Source: an uncultured Burkholderiaceae bacterium | GTDB lineage: Bacteria > Pseudomonadota > Gammaproteobacteria > Burkholderiales > Burkholderiaceae_B | DNA length: 63,110 nt | Direction: 5' to 3' | Assembly: GCA_937888805.1 (NCBI GenBank) | Contig: CALBEY010000006.1 | Span: 1 to 63,110, forward strand | Shown here: piece after piece, positions 44,248 to 53,146 of the stretch | Layout: each line of letters opens with the position of its first letter | Position numbering within the stretch: position 1 is the stretch's first letter | Made by a program: the position numbers and the translations under genes | The notes under the pieces: generated by a model | Seen by the model: only the letters and a program-made list of their open reading frames with translations | What the model was told of the DNA's origin: nothing | Database searches by the model: none

Positions 44248-44880
44248 ATGAGCCGACGAACCACTCGCATTACTGACGCGTCCGCCTTTGTGTTGCACAG
44301 CACGCCGTGGCGTGAAACATCATTGATTCTTAAGGCGTTTAGCCGTGAGCATGGCATCGTGACGCTGGTGGCCAAGGGCGCCAAGCGCCCATACTCTGGC
44401 CTACGTTCAGTGCTGATGGTGTTTCAGCCCTTGTCGCTCTCATGGTCGGGTGCGGCTGAGGTTAAAACACTGACTCAGGCCGAGGTGGTGTCGATCATTC
44501 CGATGCCGGGTTCAGTGCTGATGTCGGGCTGGTACATGAATGAGCTATTGATAAAACTACTTGCCTTAGAGGATCCACATCCGGTTTTATTTGATGCGTA
44601 TGCTCAAGCCATCAGCCAGTTGGCAGAGCTTGGCCATTTGGCGCGCGGTCGGGCCACGGCTGCCGTTTTGCGCCAGTTCGAGTGGGTGCTTCTGCGGGAG
44701 ATTGGATATGGGTTGTCAGGTCCAACACCAGACTTCACCGATGCGAGTCAAGCGGCTGCGTTAAAAGTACTATTACAAGAACAGATCTTGGCACAAGTGC
44801 CAGGATCTGCGCTAGCCAGCCGGCAAGTCTTATTAAGCCTTCGCAGGCTCTCTAGTCCACCAGAACCGCACGACCTGTGA
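44248..44880 (+). CDS. recO: DNA repair protein RecO
   Basis: A 210-residue RecO, somewhat short of the usual 230-250. The N-terminal OB domain (AFVLHSTPWRETSLILKAFS, residues 12-31) is followed by the helical domain with MNELLIKLLALEDPHPVLFD (about residues 95-114) and a C-terminal ALASRQVLLSLRRL. It helps load RecA at gaps with RecR. Its last 29 bases overlap the convergent alcohol dehydrogenase gene, and pdxJ-acpS, which follow recO in many betaproteobacteria, are absent. The short tail may reflect that junction. Confidence 0.9.
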   Translation: MSRRTTRITDASAFVLHSTPWRETSLILKAFSREHGIVTLVAKGAKRPYSGLRSVLMVFQPLSLSWSGAAEVKTLTQAEVVSIIPMPGSVLMSGWYMNELLIKLLALEDPHPVLFDAYAQAISQLAELGHLARGRATAAVLRQFEWVLLREIGYGLSGPTPDFTDASQAAALKVLLQEQILAQVPGSALASRQVLLSLRRLSSPPEPHDL

Positions 44881-45910
44881 CTTTGCCAGCACCCAAAGCG
44901 GCGAGCACATTGGAAGCCTCTGCCAGCGGGTGTTCGCTGACCGCAATGGGTTTGACCTGACCACTTTTAACCAGAGCCAAGAGCGCCTGCAGCTCACCCA
45001 GTGATCCCGTGTAGTTCCCCAAGATACTGATGGCTTTCATCGGTATGAGCGCCAGCGACCAAGGGGCTGCTCCCCCAAAAAAGCCAACAATCACCAAGGT
45101 GCCACCTTTGATGAGCGCGTTAAAGCCCAGCTCAGTGGACTGAGCTGAACCGACCAAATCAATCACCGCGTGCACCGCTTGGCTGCCATTGGCCTTAAGG
45201 ATTTGTGCTAACGCATCTGGATCGTTGCCGTTGATGGTGGCCAGTGCGCCAGCCTCTTTGGCTGCCTTGAGTTTGGCTGGATCAATATCGACCACAATGG
45301 CACCGGCACCCCCCATGGCTTTTAATATTTGCAGGCACATCAACCCCAAGCCGCCGGCGCCCATGATCACAATGGGTGATTTCTGATAGATGGCAGGATC
45401 GAGTTTCTTGATTGCGCTGAAAGTGGTCAAGCCAGAGCAGGCGATGGGAGCGACTTGAGCGGGATTGAGATCACCGATATCCAACAAATATCGGCTATCG
45501 GGCACAAGGACATGATCTGCGTAGCCGCCGTTTTGGTAGACACCGATAGAGCGGGGTTTGGCGCAATAATTTTCTCGCCCTGACGCACAAACGACGCAAT
45601 CGCCACAGCCCAACCAAGGAAACACCAAGTAGTTTTTACCCAGGTTTATCCCCGTGGCATCGGGACCTAAGGATACGGCGGTACCCACGATTTCGTGCCC
45701 CATGGTGATCGGCAACTCGATACCTCGATCAGTGATTGATAGGCGCTTGCCGTGGCCCAAATCGTAACCACCTTCCCAGATGTGTAAATCACTGTGGCAA
45801 ACGCCCGCGGCGCGGGTTTTGAGTAAAACTTGAGCCCCAGTGGGGACTGGTTTTTGTTGCTCAAGCATTTGCAGTGGCTCATGGAACTGAGTGACGCAAT
45901 AGCATTTCAT
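44852..45910 (-). CDS. Zinc-dependent alcohol dehydrogenase (MDR family)
   Basis: A 352-residue medium-chain dehydrogenase. The catalytic zinc ligands appear in AAGVCHSDLHIWEGG (about residue 37) and TMGHEIVGT (about residue 70). The structural zinc has four cysteines in GCGDCVVCASGRENYC (about residues 101-116). The NAD-binding motif is IMGAGGLGLMCLQI (about residues 183-196). It probably oxidises a primary alcohol or reduces an aldehyde. It is the last gene of the minus-strand cluster, 37 bases after the ThDP enzyme gene, so it may act on that enzyme's aldehyde product. It overlaps the recO end. Confidence 0.92.
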   Translation of the reverse strand: MKCYCVTQFHEPLQMLEQQKPVPTGAQVLLKTRAAGVCHSDLHIWEGGYDLGHGKRLSITDRGIELPITMGHEIVGTAVSLGPDATGINLGKNYLVFPWLGCGDCVVCASGRENYCAKPRSIGVYQNGGYADHVLVPDSRYLLDIGDLNPAQVAPIACSGLTTFSAIKKLDPAIYQKSPIVIMGAGGLGLMCLQILKAMGGAGAIVVDIDPAKLKAAKEAGALATINGNDPDALAQILKANGSQAVHAVIDLVGSAQSTELGFNALIKGGTLVIVGFFGGAAPWSLALIPMKAISILGNYTGSLGELQALLALVKSGQVKPIAVSEHPLAEASNVLAALGAGKVTGRAVLVD

Positions 45911-45947
45911 GGTTTGGTGTCTCCGTTGGCCCTAAGTGGTCCTGATA

Positions 45948-47516
45948 TCAGCTTTCCATTCGCAGTGCGATCAGGCTCGGACCAGGCGTGGCGTTGGCAC
46001 GGCGTAAGGCCTGGTCAAAGCCGGACAAGGAATCGACGCGAACAGCCGGCACACCGTGGCCTTTGGCCATCGACACCCAGTCTAAGTCGGGTTGGTCAAG
46101 GTCAAGCATCCGGGCTGCATTCACCCCAGGTGCAGGGCCACCCATGTTGTTCAGTTCGCCGCGCAAGATCCGGTAAGAACGATTGTCAAAAATCACCGTG
46201 GTGACATTGAGCTGCTCTCGCGCCATGGTCCAAAGGGCCTGTATGGTGTACATGGCACTGCCATCACCCACCAAGGCAATCACCCGTCGATCGGGCGCCG
46301 CGATGGCCGCTCCGACGGCTGCTGGCAATCCAAACCCAATGGCCCCGCCAGTAATGTCAATGCAGTCGTGGGCAGGTGCAAAAGGGATGGTGTCGGCCAG
46401 TTGACGGCCAGAGGTGACAGCTTCGTCAACCAAGATGGCTTGCTCAGGCATGGCGCCCACCAACACCCGACCAATATTGCCAGCGTTTGGTGCGCCATCT
46501 TCAAAGCCTCCGGCAAGTGCGCTATCCGATAACTGTGCTGGTGTTGCTTTGCTGGCGCCGACGGCTTGGCATAGGGCATCAAGGGTCGCGAACAAATCGT
46601 GACCCGGTGTTGCTAGGGTATGAATGGTGCAATCGGGTGGTGCCATCAGACGTGGTTTGCCTGGGTAAGCAAAAAAACCAACGGGTACCGTTGCACCGAC
46701 CATGATGATGTCTTTGGCATCCTTGAGAACCGCCACCGCGTTGTCCACTGAGAAGGGGATGGGTTTGACGTTCACGCGTCCAAGGCCTCGTTCCAGTCGT
46801 CCTGTGCGTGGCTCAGCCATGATCTTGCAGCCCGTGTGTGCGGCGATCTGACCCGCTAACCAGGTGCATCGCGCCATCATGGCGCCGCCACCAAGCAGCA
46901 AAACGGTGTTGGCTGCTTTTGATTTGTCACTGAGCAGTTTAGCCATTGCCTCGATCGATTCGGCCAGTGGTGCAGCCGCTGCCCGTGCCGGTTCAGTGCT
47001 GTAGTGTCCTGGGTCTGAGTCTTCCCATGCACAATTGGCGGGCAGAATCAGCGAGGCGATGCGACCTGGGCTGCTGCAGGCTTGAGAAATGGCCTCAGCC
47101 GTGTCCATGGGTGCAAGCGTGGCAGAAACAGTGGTTTTGACCCAGTGGGACATGGGGCGAGCCACGGCTTCAACATCCGAATTCAGCGGCGCGTCGTTAT
47201 GAATGTGATCCAAGGCGTGTTGACCAATAATATTCACAATGCCAGAGCGCGCTTTGCGGGCATTGTGCAAGTTGGCCAAGCCGTTGCCCAAGCCTGGGCC
47301 CAAGTGCAACAGGGTGGCCGCGGGTTTGCCAGTCATGCGGTAATAACCATCAGCGGCACCTGTCACCACGCCTTCAAACAAACCCAGCACACAACGCATT
47401 GTTGTGGCTTGATCAAGGGCGGCCACAAAGTGCATTTCAGACGTACCGGGATTGGCAAAACAAACGTCAACCTTGCCTGCCAGTAACGTCTTGACCATGG
47501 CTTGAGAACCATTCAT
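45948..47516 (-). CDS. ThDP-dependent decarboxylase/acetolactate-synthase-like enzyme
   Basis: A 522-residue three-domain ThDP enzyme. The Pyr domain has ANPGTSEMHFV (about residues 21-31), whose glutamate may activate the cofactor, and LFEGVVTGAADGYYR. The C-terminal PP domain has GDGSAMYTIQALWTMAREQL followed by DNRSYRIL (about residues 430-465), a variant of the GDG-x(24-27)-NN site with DN. The family is often annotated as acetolactate synthase large subunit, but no small subunit or ilvC is nearby. Benzoylformate- or oxoacid-decarboxylase activity is an equal possibility. It overlaps the acyl-CoA dehydrogenase gene by four bases. Confidence 0.9.
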   Translation of the reverse strand: MNGSQAMVKTLLAGKVDVCFANPGTSEMHFVAALDQATTMRCVLGLFEGVVTGAADGYYRMTGKPAATLLHLGPGLGNGLANLHNARKARSGIVNIIGQHALDHIHNDAPLNSDVEAVARPMSHWVKTTVSATLAPMDTAEAISQACSSPGRIASLILPANCAWEDSDPGHYSTEPARAAAAPLAESIEAMAKLLSDKSKAANTVLLLGGGAMMARCTWLAGQIAAHTGCKIMAEPRTGRLERGLGRVNVKPIPFSVDNAVAVLKDAKDIIMVGATVPVGFFAYPGKPRLMAPPDCTIHTLATPGHDLFATLDALCQAVGASKATPAQLSDSALAGGFEDGAPNAGNIGRVLVGAMPEQAILVDEAVTSGRQLADTIPFAPAHDCIDITGGAIGFGLPAAVGAAIAAPDRRVIALVGDGSAMYTIQALWTMAREQLNVTTVIFDNRSYRILRGELNNMGGPAPGVNAARMLDLDQPDLDWVSMAKGHGVPAVRVDSLSGFDQALRRANATPGPSLIALRMES

Positions 47517-48688
47517 GTGTTGTCTCCTCTTGCGTGTTCACGCATTGTTTCTCGGGCGATGACCACTTGTTGAATTTCAGTGGCACCTTCGTAAATCCGT
47601 AGGGCTCTAATTTCGCGATAAAGCATTTCAGCCGGGTGTCCGACTTTGACACCCAAGCCGCCATGAATCTGCACGTTACGGTCAATCACTTTTTGTGCGG
47701 CTTCGGTGGCAAACATCTTGGCCATGGCGGCCGATTTGGTGGTGCGTTGTCCCAGCACATCGCGTTGCCAGGCAGCTCGATAAATCAGCAAAGCCGACGC
47801 GTGAATATCGGTGTGCATGTCGCCGATGGCCGCTTGGGTGATTTGTTGATCGGCCAAGGTCGCGCCAAACATCGGGCGTTGTTGTGCCCGCTCCATGGCC
47901 ATGTCCGCGGCAGCTTGTGCAAATCCGAGTGCGGTGGCACCGACAGAAGCCCGAAACACATCCAAAGTCTGCATCGCCACTTTGAAACCTTGCCCTGGCT
48001 CGCCAAGTCGTTGACTGGCATCAATCACACAGTTATCGAATAACAAGGTGCCAATGGGGTGTGGGGCACACACTTCGAAGCGCTCGCTAACGGTCAAACC
48101 CGGCGTGTTGGCGTTGACCACAAAAGCGGTCACGCCATCGACGGTATCGTTTTCTGTGCGGGCAAAGACCGTGTAGAAGTCAGCAATGCCGGCGTTTGAG
48201 ATCCAGGTTTTAATGCCATGCAGGTGGTATTTGTCGCCATGACGCACAGCACGCGTGGTCATGGCGGCAGCGTCTGAGCCGGCATCCGGTTCGGACAATG
48301 CAAAAGCAGCGATCAGACGACCTTGAGCAACGTCAGGTAAATATTGCGTTTGTAACTTGGGGTTACCAAACAGTGATATGGGCCCACTGCCCAAGCCTTG
48401 CATGGCAAATGAAAAATCGGCTAAACCATCGTGGTAGCTTAAGATTTGACGGATTAAGCACAGACTGCGCGAATCTAGTTTGGCGAGCGCACCGCCAGCA
48501 TGACCAGGCACGCAGTAATGCAGCCAACCGGCTTGAGCCAGAGCGGCGACACGGGCGCGGCATGCATCATCCACGTTGCCACTGTGAACGCGATCATGAT
48601 AGGTATCACGGGCCCAGGCTGTCAGCTTGCGCGCCAATTCTCGATGTGAGTCCTCAAAAAAAGGCAAATCAAAGAGGGTTTTATCCAT
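47513..48688 (-). CDS. Acyl-CoA dehydrogenase
   Basis: A 391-residue FAD enzyme. FAD/substrate motifs are seen in AFALSEPDAGSDAAAMTTRA (about residues 128-147) and TWISNAGIADFYTVFAR (about residues 160-176). The C-terminal catalytic glutamate is in RIYEGATEIQQVVIAR (about residue 367), the short-chain ACAD pattern. It oxidises an acyl-CoA to the 2-enoyl-CoA with electrons going to ETF. It lies 12 bases after the AMP-ligase gene and is coupled to the ThDP gene, so it is a central member of the five-gene operon. The substrate is unknown. Confidence 0.93.
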   Translation of the reverse strand: MDKTLFDLPFFEDSHRELARKLTAWARDTYHDRVHSGNVDDACRARVAALAQAGWLHYCVPGHAGGALAKLDSRSLCLIRQILSYHDGLADFSFAMQGLGSGPISLFGNPKLQTQYLPDVAQGRLIAAFALSEPDAGSDAAAMTTRAVRHGDKYHLHGIKTWISNAGIADFYTVFARTENDTVDGVTAFVVNANTPGLTVSERFEVCAPHPIGTLLFDNCVIDASQRLGEPGQGFKVAMQTLDVFRASVGATALGFAQAAADMAMERAQQRPMFGATLADQQITQAAIGDMHTDIHASALLIYRAAWQRDVLGQRTTKSAAMAKMFATEAAQKVIDRNVQIHGGLGVKVGHPAEMLYREIRALRIYEGATEIQQVVIARETMREHARGDNT

Positions 48689-48700
48689 GGGCTGGTTCTT

Positions 48701-50248
48701 TTAATATTTTTTGTCTAGCAGCGCTTGTGCCATCTCGCGCAGCTTGTGTTTTTGTATTTTGACAGAGTTGGCACTGAGCACCGTCGGAAATTCGTCCAGT
48801 ACTTCGAAGTGCACGGGTGCTTTGAAGCCCGCCAGTCGACGCTTACATTCGGCTTGCCATTGCTCGGATGAGCCGGCTCTTTGGTCTGACAGTAATACAA
48901 AAGCCACAGGCACAATTTTTTGATGCCACTGTGCAGCAACCACCTGACAAGCTGCAATGCTTGGCAAGCTTTGCACCACTTGTTCGATCTCTGCTGGATT
49001 GACCAAAAAACCACCCAAGCGCAACGAGTCACCCATGCGCGCTTGAAACACAAATTGGCGCTCGCTCACGCACCAGCCAAGGTCACCGGTTCGGTAATAA
49101 CCATCATTGGTAAAAGCGTCGTGGGTGGCCTCAGGCTGATCCATGTAGGCGGCCATGCGTGAGGGTGAGAGGATCTCGATTTCGCCAGATTGCCCCAACG
49201 CCAGCAAGTGTCCCGTTTCAGGGTCACGGGCGCGTACGCGGGCATCATCATGCAGCAATCGCCCACCGGGTTGATGCATGACACTGATATCACCGTCTGC
49301 GGCGTCTGTCGGCTGGGCGGCTTGCAGGGCTTGCAATTCACTGGAGCCGTAAAGACCAGTCAGTTTGATACCGAGGCGATTGGCTGCATCAAATAATTCA
49401 TCTTGCGCTGGGGCAAAAGAGGCAAACCCAAACAGTCGGCAATTGTCAAAGTCGTGAGGATCACCAGCCGTTTGCAGGATTTGCAAGATTAAGGCGTTAT
49501 TGGCGTATGTGTGGGTCACCCGGTGGTTGTGGATCAGTGACCTGAGGCTATCCGGATCGGAAACCGCTTCGCAGGCCACGGTGTAACCATTGAAGAGTCC
49601 ACCGGCCAAGGTCGCAAAACCAAAGGCACCGCAAAACGGCGCACTCGCCAAAATGCAGCATGCTTGGTCGTAGTTAAGGGATCGGGCGATCGCATGGCCA
49701 TGGCGTAAGAGTCCAGCCTGTGTATGCAAAACAAACTTTGGCAGTGATGTTGTGCCCGAGGTGGTAAAGGTCAGAACCCCATGATCGTCATGTGGTGCGA
49801 CGGCATCAATCGGGGTGTTGAGGTAGTGCTTAATGTCATCAAGTGTCAGTTGACCTTTTAATCGCGTCATGACCGAGGTGGGTACATCAGCCAATATTTG
49901 GTCAAAAGCGATGCCCTTGAAGTCGGGCCAGAAAATCAACCACGTCGCCCGACCCCGTTCAATGATGTCGTGCACTTCATGGCTCTTAAAGCGTGTGTTG
50001 ACAGAAAGAACAGTGACACCAATCTGGGCGCACGCCAAAAAACACTGCACCCATTCGATGCCGTTGGGTAGCCACAAGGCAAGTCGGTCACCGGCTTGCA
50101 TGCCATTTTGTTTGAAATGGGCTGCTAAGCGCTCAGATTGCGCAAAAAGCTGCGAAAAGGTGGTTTGTCGATCAGGCTCAACGATGGCAACTCGATTCGG
50201 GCAAGATTTGGCCAGCGCCTGCATCTGTTCGTAAAGGGTGCTGTACAT
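48701..50248 (-). CDS. AMP-forming acyl-CoA synthetase/ligase
   Basis: A 515-residue ANL-family adenylate-forming ligase. The phosphate loop is TFTTSGTTSLPKFVLHTQ (about residues 156-173). The adenine-binding region is GLYGSSELQALQ (about residues 294-305), and the hinge/aspartate motif is YYRTGDLGW. The C-terminal domain contains the catalytic lysine region SANSVKIQKHKLREM. It would activate a carboxylic acid to its CoA thioester, feeding the adjacent acyl-CoA dehydrogenase. The substrate-pocket sequence does not match a ligase I can name. It is 12 bases after the cyclase-family gene. Confidence 0.92.
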   Translation of the reverse strand: MYSTLYEQMQALAKSCPNRVAIVEPDRQTTFSQLFAQSERLAAHFKQNGMQAGDRLALWLPNGIEWVQCFLACAQIGVTVLSVNTRFKSHEVHDIIERGRATWLIFWPDFKGIAFDQILADVPTSVMTRLKGQLTLDDIKHYLNTPIDAVAPHDDHGVLTFTTSGTTSLPKFVLHTQAGLLRHGHAIARSLNYDQACCILASAPFCGAFGFATLAGGLFNGYTVACEAVSDPDSLRSLIHNHRVTHTYANNALILQILQTAGDPHDFDNCRLFGFASFAPAQDELFDAANRLGIKLTGLYGSSELQALQAAQPTDAADGDISVMHQPGGRLLHDDARVRARDPETGHLLALGQSGEIEILSPSRMAAYMDQPEATHDAFTNDGYYRTGDLGWCVSERQFVFQARMGDSLRLGGFLVNPAEIEQVVQSLPSIAACQVVAAQWHQKIVPVAFVLLSDQRAGSSEQWQAECKRRLAGFKAPVHFEVLDEFPTVLSANSVKIQKHKLREMAQALLDKKY

Positions 50249-50260
50249 GAACGCTTGGCC

Positions 50261-51292
50261 TTAGACGGTCGCGATTGGTGTCACCGGCGAGCCAACAGCA
50301 CCTGGCAAGCGAAGTGGTGGGGCCGTCAGCATGAAGTGATGCCGCTTATTGTCGTGCAGCCATTGCGCCAGTTCTTTCAAATACCAGAGTTCGGCCAAAG
50401 GCACGCCAAGCTTAAACAAACAGTGGTGGTGCAAAGGCAAAATAGAGAAGGCTGATTTGGCAGGATAAGCTTCAACGGCATAGTTATCACAACAAATGGT
50501 GGCAATACCCGATTCGGTAATCCAATTCAGTAGGGTCTCATCTGAGCCATCAAGCACCGCCCCTGTCTGCTCAAGTATGGCATGGTCGGGGTGACCAGCC
50601 ATGCCTAAGATGGTTTCAGCAAAACCTGTTCTCATCACCAACATATCGCCGGGTTCGACAGCGATCTTCTCTGTTTGCAAGAGATTGATAAAAGTCTGAC
50701 CGTTAACAATTGTGCGGCCCGTGCCGAGGTAACGGGCCAAGTCGACCATGACGCCACGCCCTTGCATGCCTTTTTCAGCATATTTGGCCACACTCAAACG
50801 CTCAGCAAAAGAGGATCCGTCGCCACAGCAATCGGCATGGGCACCTGATGCGTGCTCACCACCGTGTACGTCGAGACCGGCTTCAAAGCCGTTGTAATAG
50901 ACCTTGCGCAATTGACCATCGTTTTGCGTGTCAAACATGGCGCCAATGTGGCACAGGCCATCCCATTGGGTTGAATATTGCATGCATAGCGTCACTTGAT
51001 CGTCACACAAGACGTCAATGGCGTCTTTCTGAATGCGCGAGGCTTCAATGTTCATGTAAGGCGTGCCGTCGCGAAAGGTCGCTGACAACAGTGGCGGATG
51101 ACGTCTGGGATTCAGTACATTGCCACCCGGCAAGTCAAGTGGCAGCGACAAACAAAAGACCTTGCCGACTTTGATCTCAGCAGCGGCTTGCAGCACTTTC
51201 TTCTCTGTCAGTAAATTTAAGCGACCGAGTTCATCGTCTGGCCCAAAATCACCCCAGGTGGATCCCTCTGGTCGCTGTTTGAATCGTGACAT
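50261..51292 (-). CDS. Cyclase-family metal-dependent hydrolase (kynurenine-formamidase fold)
   Basis: A 343-residue PF04199 protein. The metal-binding region of the family, usually HxGTHxDxPxH, appears in altered form as QWDGLCHIGAMFDTQ (about residues 107-121), and GGEHASGAHADCCGDGSSF follows. FSILPLHHHCLFKLGVPL near residue 290 is another conserved block. Members hydrolyse amides, lactones or isatin-type rings. ATG 51292 has GGAGAAC upstream. It is the first gene of the minus-strand operon and may open a ring or amide before CoA activation, which is inference. Confidence 0.87.
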   Translation of the reverse strand: MSRFKQRPEGSTWGDFGPDDELGRLNLLTEKKVLQAAAEIKVGKVFCLSLPLDLPGGNVLNPRRHPPLLSATFRDGTPYMNIEASRIQKDAIDVLCDDQVTLCMQYSTQWDGLCHIGAMFDTQNDGQLRKVYYNGFEAGLDVHGGEHASGAHADCCGDGSSFAERLSVAKYAEKGMQGRGVMVDLARYLGTGRTIVNGQTFINLLQTEKIAVEPGDMLVMRTGFAETILGMAGHPDHAILEQTGAVLDGSDETLLNWITESGIATICCDNYAVEAYPAKSAFSILPLHHHCLFKLGVPLAELWYLKELAQWLHDNKRHHFMLTAPPLRLPGAVGSPVTPIATV

Positions 51293-51487
51293 TTTTGATG
51301 TTCTCCACAATAGCCTGGCGGTTTGTTGTCAATTTTGTACGAAGGTGAAAGTCGGTCTTTGATCTTACTATAGAGGCGCACTACGGACGCTAACACTTCA
51401 AGTGCATGAAGGCTTTGGCCCAAATTGGTTTGCGCCATTGTCGCCGCGCGTTAAGATCAAGCGCATCTCGTTAATCAGAGGACTATC

Positions 51488-52210
51488 ATGAGCAAACCAT
51501 TGGCATTGGTCACCGGCGGCAGTCGCGGCATCGGACGCGCGATTGTTCAGCGATTGCTAAGCGACGGCTACGATGTTTTGAATTTCAGTCGCACACCCAA
51601 TCCGCAGACGTTGCCGGGCGAGACATTCGAGTCGGTTGACTTGATGAATCCTCAAACCACCAAAGAGGCGATCACGCACTGGTCTGCCAAACGTGAGATT
51701 GTGCATTTGGTGAACAATGCCGGCATGATTCACGTGGCCGCACTTGAGGACGTGACCCCAGAACAGGTGCAAGACATGGTGAACCTCAATCTCATGGCAC
51801 CGTTGCTATTGACGCAAGCCTTGGTGCCTGCCATGCGAGCCCGTGGCTCAGGTCGAGTGGTCAATATTGGCAGTCGTGCGGGGCTTGGCAAGATAGGTCG
51901 CACGGTTTACAGCGCCACCAAGGCGGGCTTCATTGGGATGACCCGAACCTGGGCTTTGGAACTGGCCAAGTACGGCGTGACGGTTAACCTGATTGCACCA
52001 GGTGCGATTGCCACAGAGCTGTTTTTGGCAGCGAACCCTGAAGATTCAGAGCAAACACGGCAATTAAAAGCAGCTGTGCCTTTGGCACGCATCGGTCGGC
52101 CCGAAGAAATCGCCCACGCCGTGGCCATGTTTATGGATCCCAGAGCGGGCTACACAACCGGTCAGGTTCTTTATGTTTGTGGTGGTCTGTCGGTCGGTTT
52201 GGCGGGGTAA
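51488..52210 (+). CDS. Short-chain dehydrogenase/reductase (SDR)
   Basis: A 240-residue classical SDR. The cofactor loop is VTGGSRGIGRAIVQRL (about residues 8-23), NNAGMIHVAAL follows at about residues 77-87, and the catalytic Tyr-x3-Lys is in YSATKAGFIGMTRTWALELA (about residues 143-162). It resembles FabG but diverges at the C-terminus (YVCGGLSVGLAG). It is divergent from the cyclase gene across a 195-base gap and probably belongs to the same pathway. GAGGACT precedes the start. Confidence 0.92.
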   Translation: MSKPLALVTGGSRGIGRAIVQRLLSDGYDVLNFSRTPNPQTLPGETFESVDLMNPQTTKEAITHWSAKREIVHLVNNAGMIHVAALEDVTPEQVQDMVNLNLMAPLLLTQALVPAMRARGSGRVVNIGSRAGLGKIGRTVYSATKAGFIGMTRTWALELAKYGVTVNLIAPGAIATELFLAANPEDSEQTRQLKAAVPLARIGRPEEIAHAVAMFMDPRAGYTTGQVLYVCGGLSVGLAG

Positions 52211-52228
52211 CTTGACTGATGAAATAAG

Positions 52229-52254
52229 AAAAGCCCCTTGCGGGGCTTTTCTTT
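52229..52254. terminator. Bidirectional Rho-independent terminator
   Basis: AAAAGCCCC / GGGGCTTTT stem with a four-base TTGC loop, flanked by A/T runs on both sides and followed by CTTTT. It separates the SDR gene from the convergent Bax-inhibitor-type gene. Confidence 0.92.
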
Positions 52255-52276
52255 TGAAAGTGAACTGAACCCAATA

Positions 52277-52984
52277 TCAGTCGCGATCACCACCAAAAAT
52301 GCCTAGCAGCATCAGGAGGTTGGCAAACACGTTATAGACGCTGAGGTAGATCGACAGTGTTGCGCTGATGTAGTTGGTCTCGCCACCATTGATCACGCGC
52401 TGTAGGTCAACGAGCATGAAGGCCGAGAAAATACCAACCGCCAGCACCGAGACGGTCAACATCAAAGCAGGCAGTTGCAAAAAGATGTTGGCGAGTGCTG
52501 CCAAGAGAATGACCACGGCACCGATGAAGAGCCAGCGCTGCATACCGGAAAGATCACGTTTGATTGTGCCGGCCAGTGTTGCCATGGTGGCAAAGACAGC
52601 TGCTGTGCCACCGAAGGCGACCATCACCAACTGAGCACCGTTGCCCATACCCAAGACAAAGCCCAAGAGTCTTGAGAGCATGATGCCCATGAAGAAAGTG
52701 AACAACATCAACAGGCCAACACCGAGAGAACTGTTTTTATTTTTCTCGACAGCGAACATCAGCCCAAAAGCACCCGCCAAAAAGATGATGGTGGTCATGC
52801 CGGGGCTTGTGGCCATGATCTGATTAAGGCCAGAGTACAAACCCACGGCAGAGCCGATGACGGTTGGTATCAGTGAAAGGGCGAGTAACCAATAAGTGTT
52901 GCGCAGGACCTGATTGCGAACAGCTTGATCATTGGTGCCTGCACCGGCATACCCGCGTGGCAACGAAGGACGAAAATCACTCAT
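52277..52984 (-). CDS. Bax inhibitor-1/YccA family membrane protein
   Basis: A 235-residue protein with seven hydrophobic segments from residue 30 to 230, the layout of BI-1/TMBIM (PF01027). Conserved parts include YWLLALSLIPTVIGSAVGLY, and the ending YLSVYNVFANLLMLLGIFGG. Relatives such as YccA/FtsH-inhibitor and YetJ handle proton-coupled calcium leak or protease control; the role here is not shown. ATG 52984 has a GGAGAG site upstream. It is transcribed downstream of holC but has a 161-base gap that may hold its promoter. Confidence 0.93.
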   Translation of the reverse strand: MSDFRPSLPRGYAGAGTNDQAVRNQVLRNTYWLLALSLIPTVIGSAVGLYSGLNQIMATSPGMTTIIFLAGAFGLMFAVEKNKNSSLGVGLLMLFTFFMGIMLSRLLGFVLGMGNGAQLVMVAFGGTAAVFATMATLAGTIKRDLSGMQRWLFIGAVVILLAALANIFLQLPALMLTVSVLAVGIFSAFMLVDLQRVINGGETNYISATLSIYLSVYNVFANLLMLLGIFGGDRD

Positions 52985-53103
52985 GTTTTTACTCTCCGAA
53001 CATCAAAAAAGCGTTTAACCCATTTCATGTGGCAACCATCTCATGGCTATGACCTTTAGATTAACCGATGGTTCAACCCGCGTGATGAGGTTTTGAGGTT
53101 AAA

Positions 53104-53146
53104 CAAGGGATTTTCAAGGGATTTTTAGGTTTTTTTGAGGTTTTTT
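53104..53146. repeat. Two adjacent 10- to 11-base tandem repeats
   Basis: CAAGGGATTTT occurs twice head to tail (53104-53114 and 53115-53125), followed by near-repeats AGGTTTTTTT and GAGGTTTTTT up to the holC stop. A/T-rich slippage-type sequence in the gap before the Bax-inhibitor gene. Confidence 0.7.

Noticed and set aside
45948..47516. Anabolic acetolactate synthase (ilvB) reading of the ThDP enzyme
   Set aside because: No regulatory small subunit or ilvC nearby, altered ThDP motif and a catabolic neighbourhood; kept as a general ThDP enzyme.
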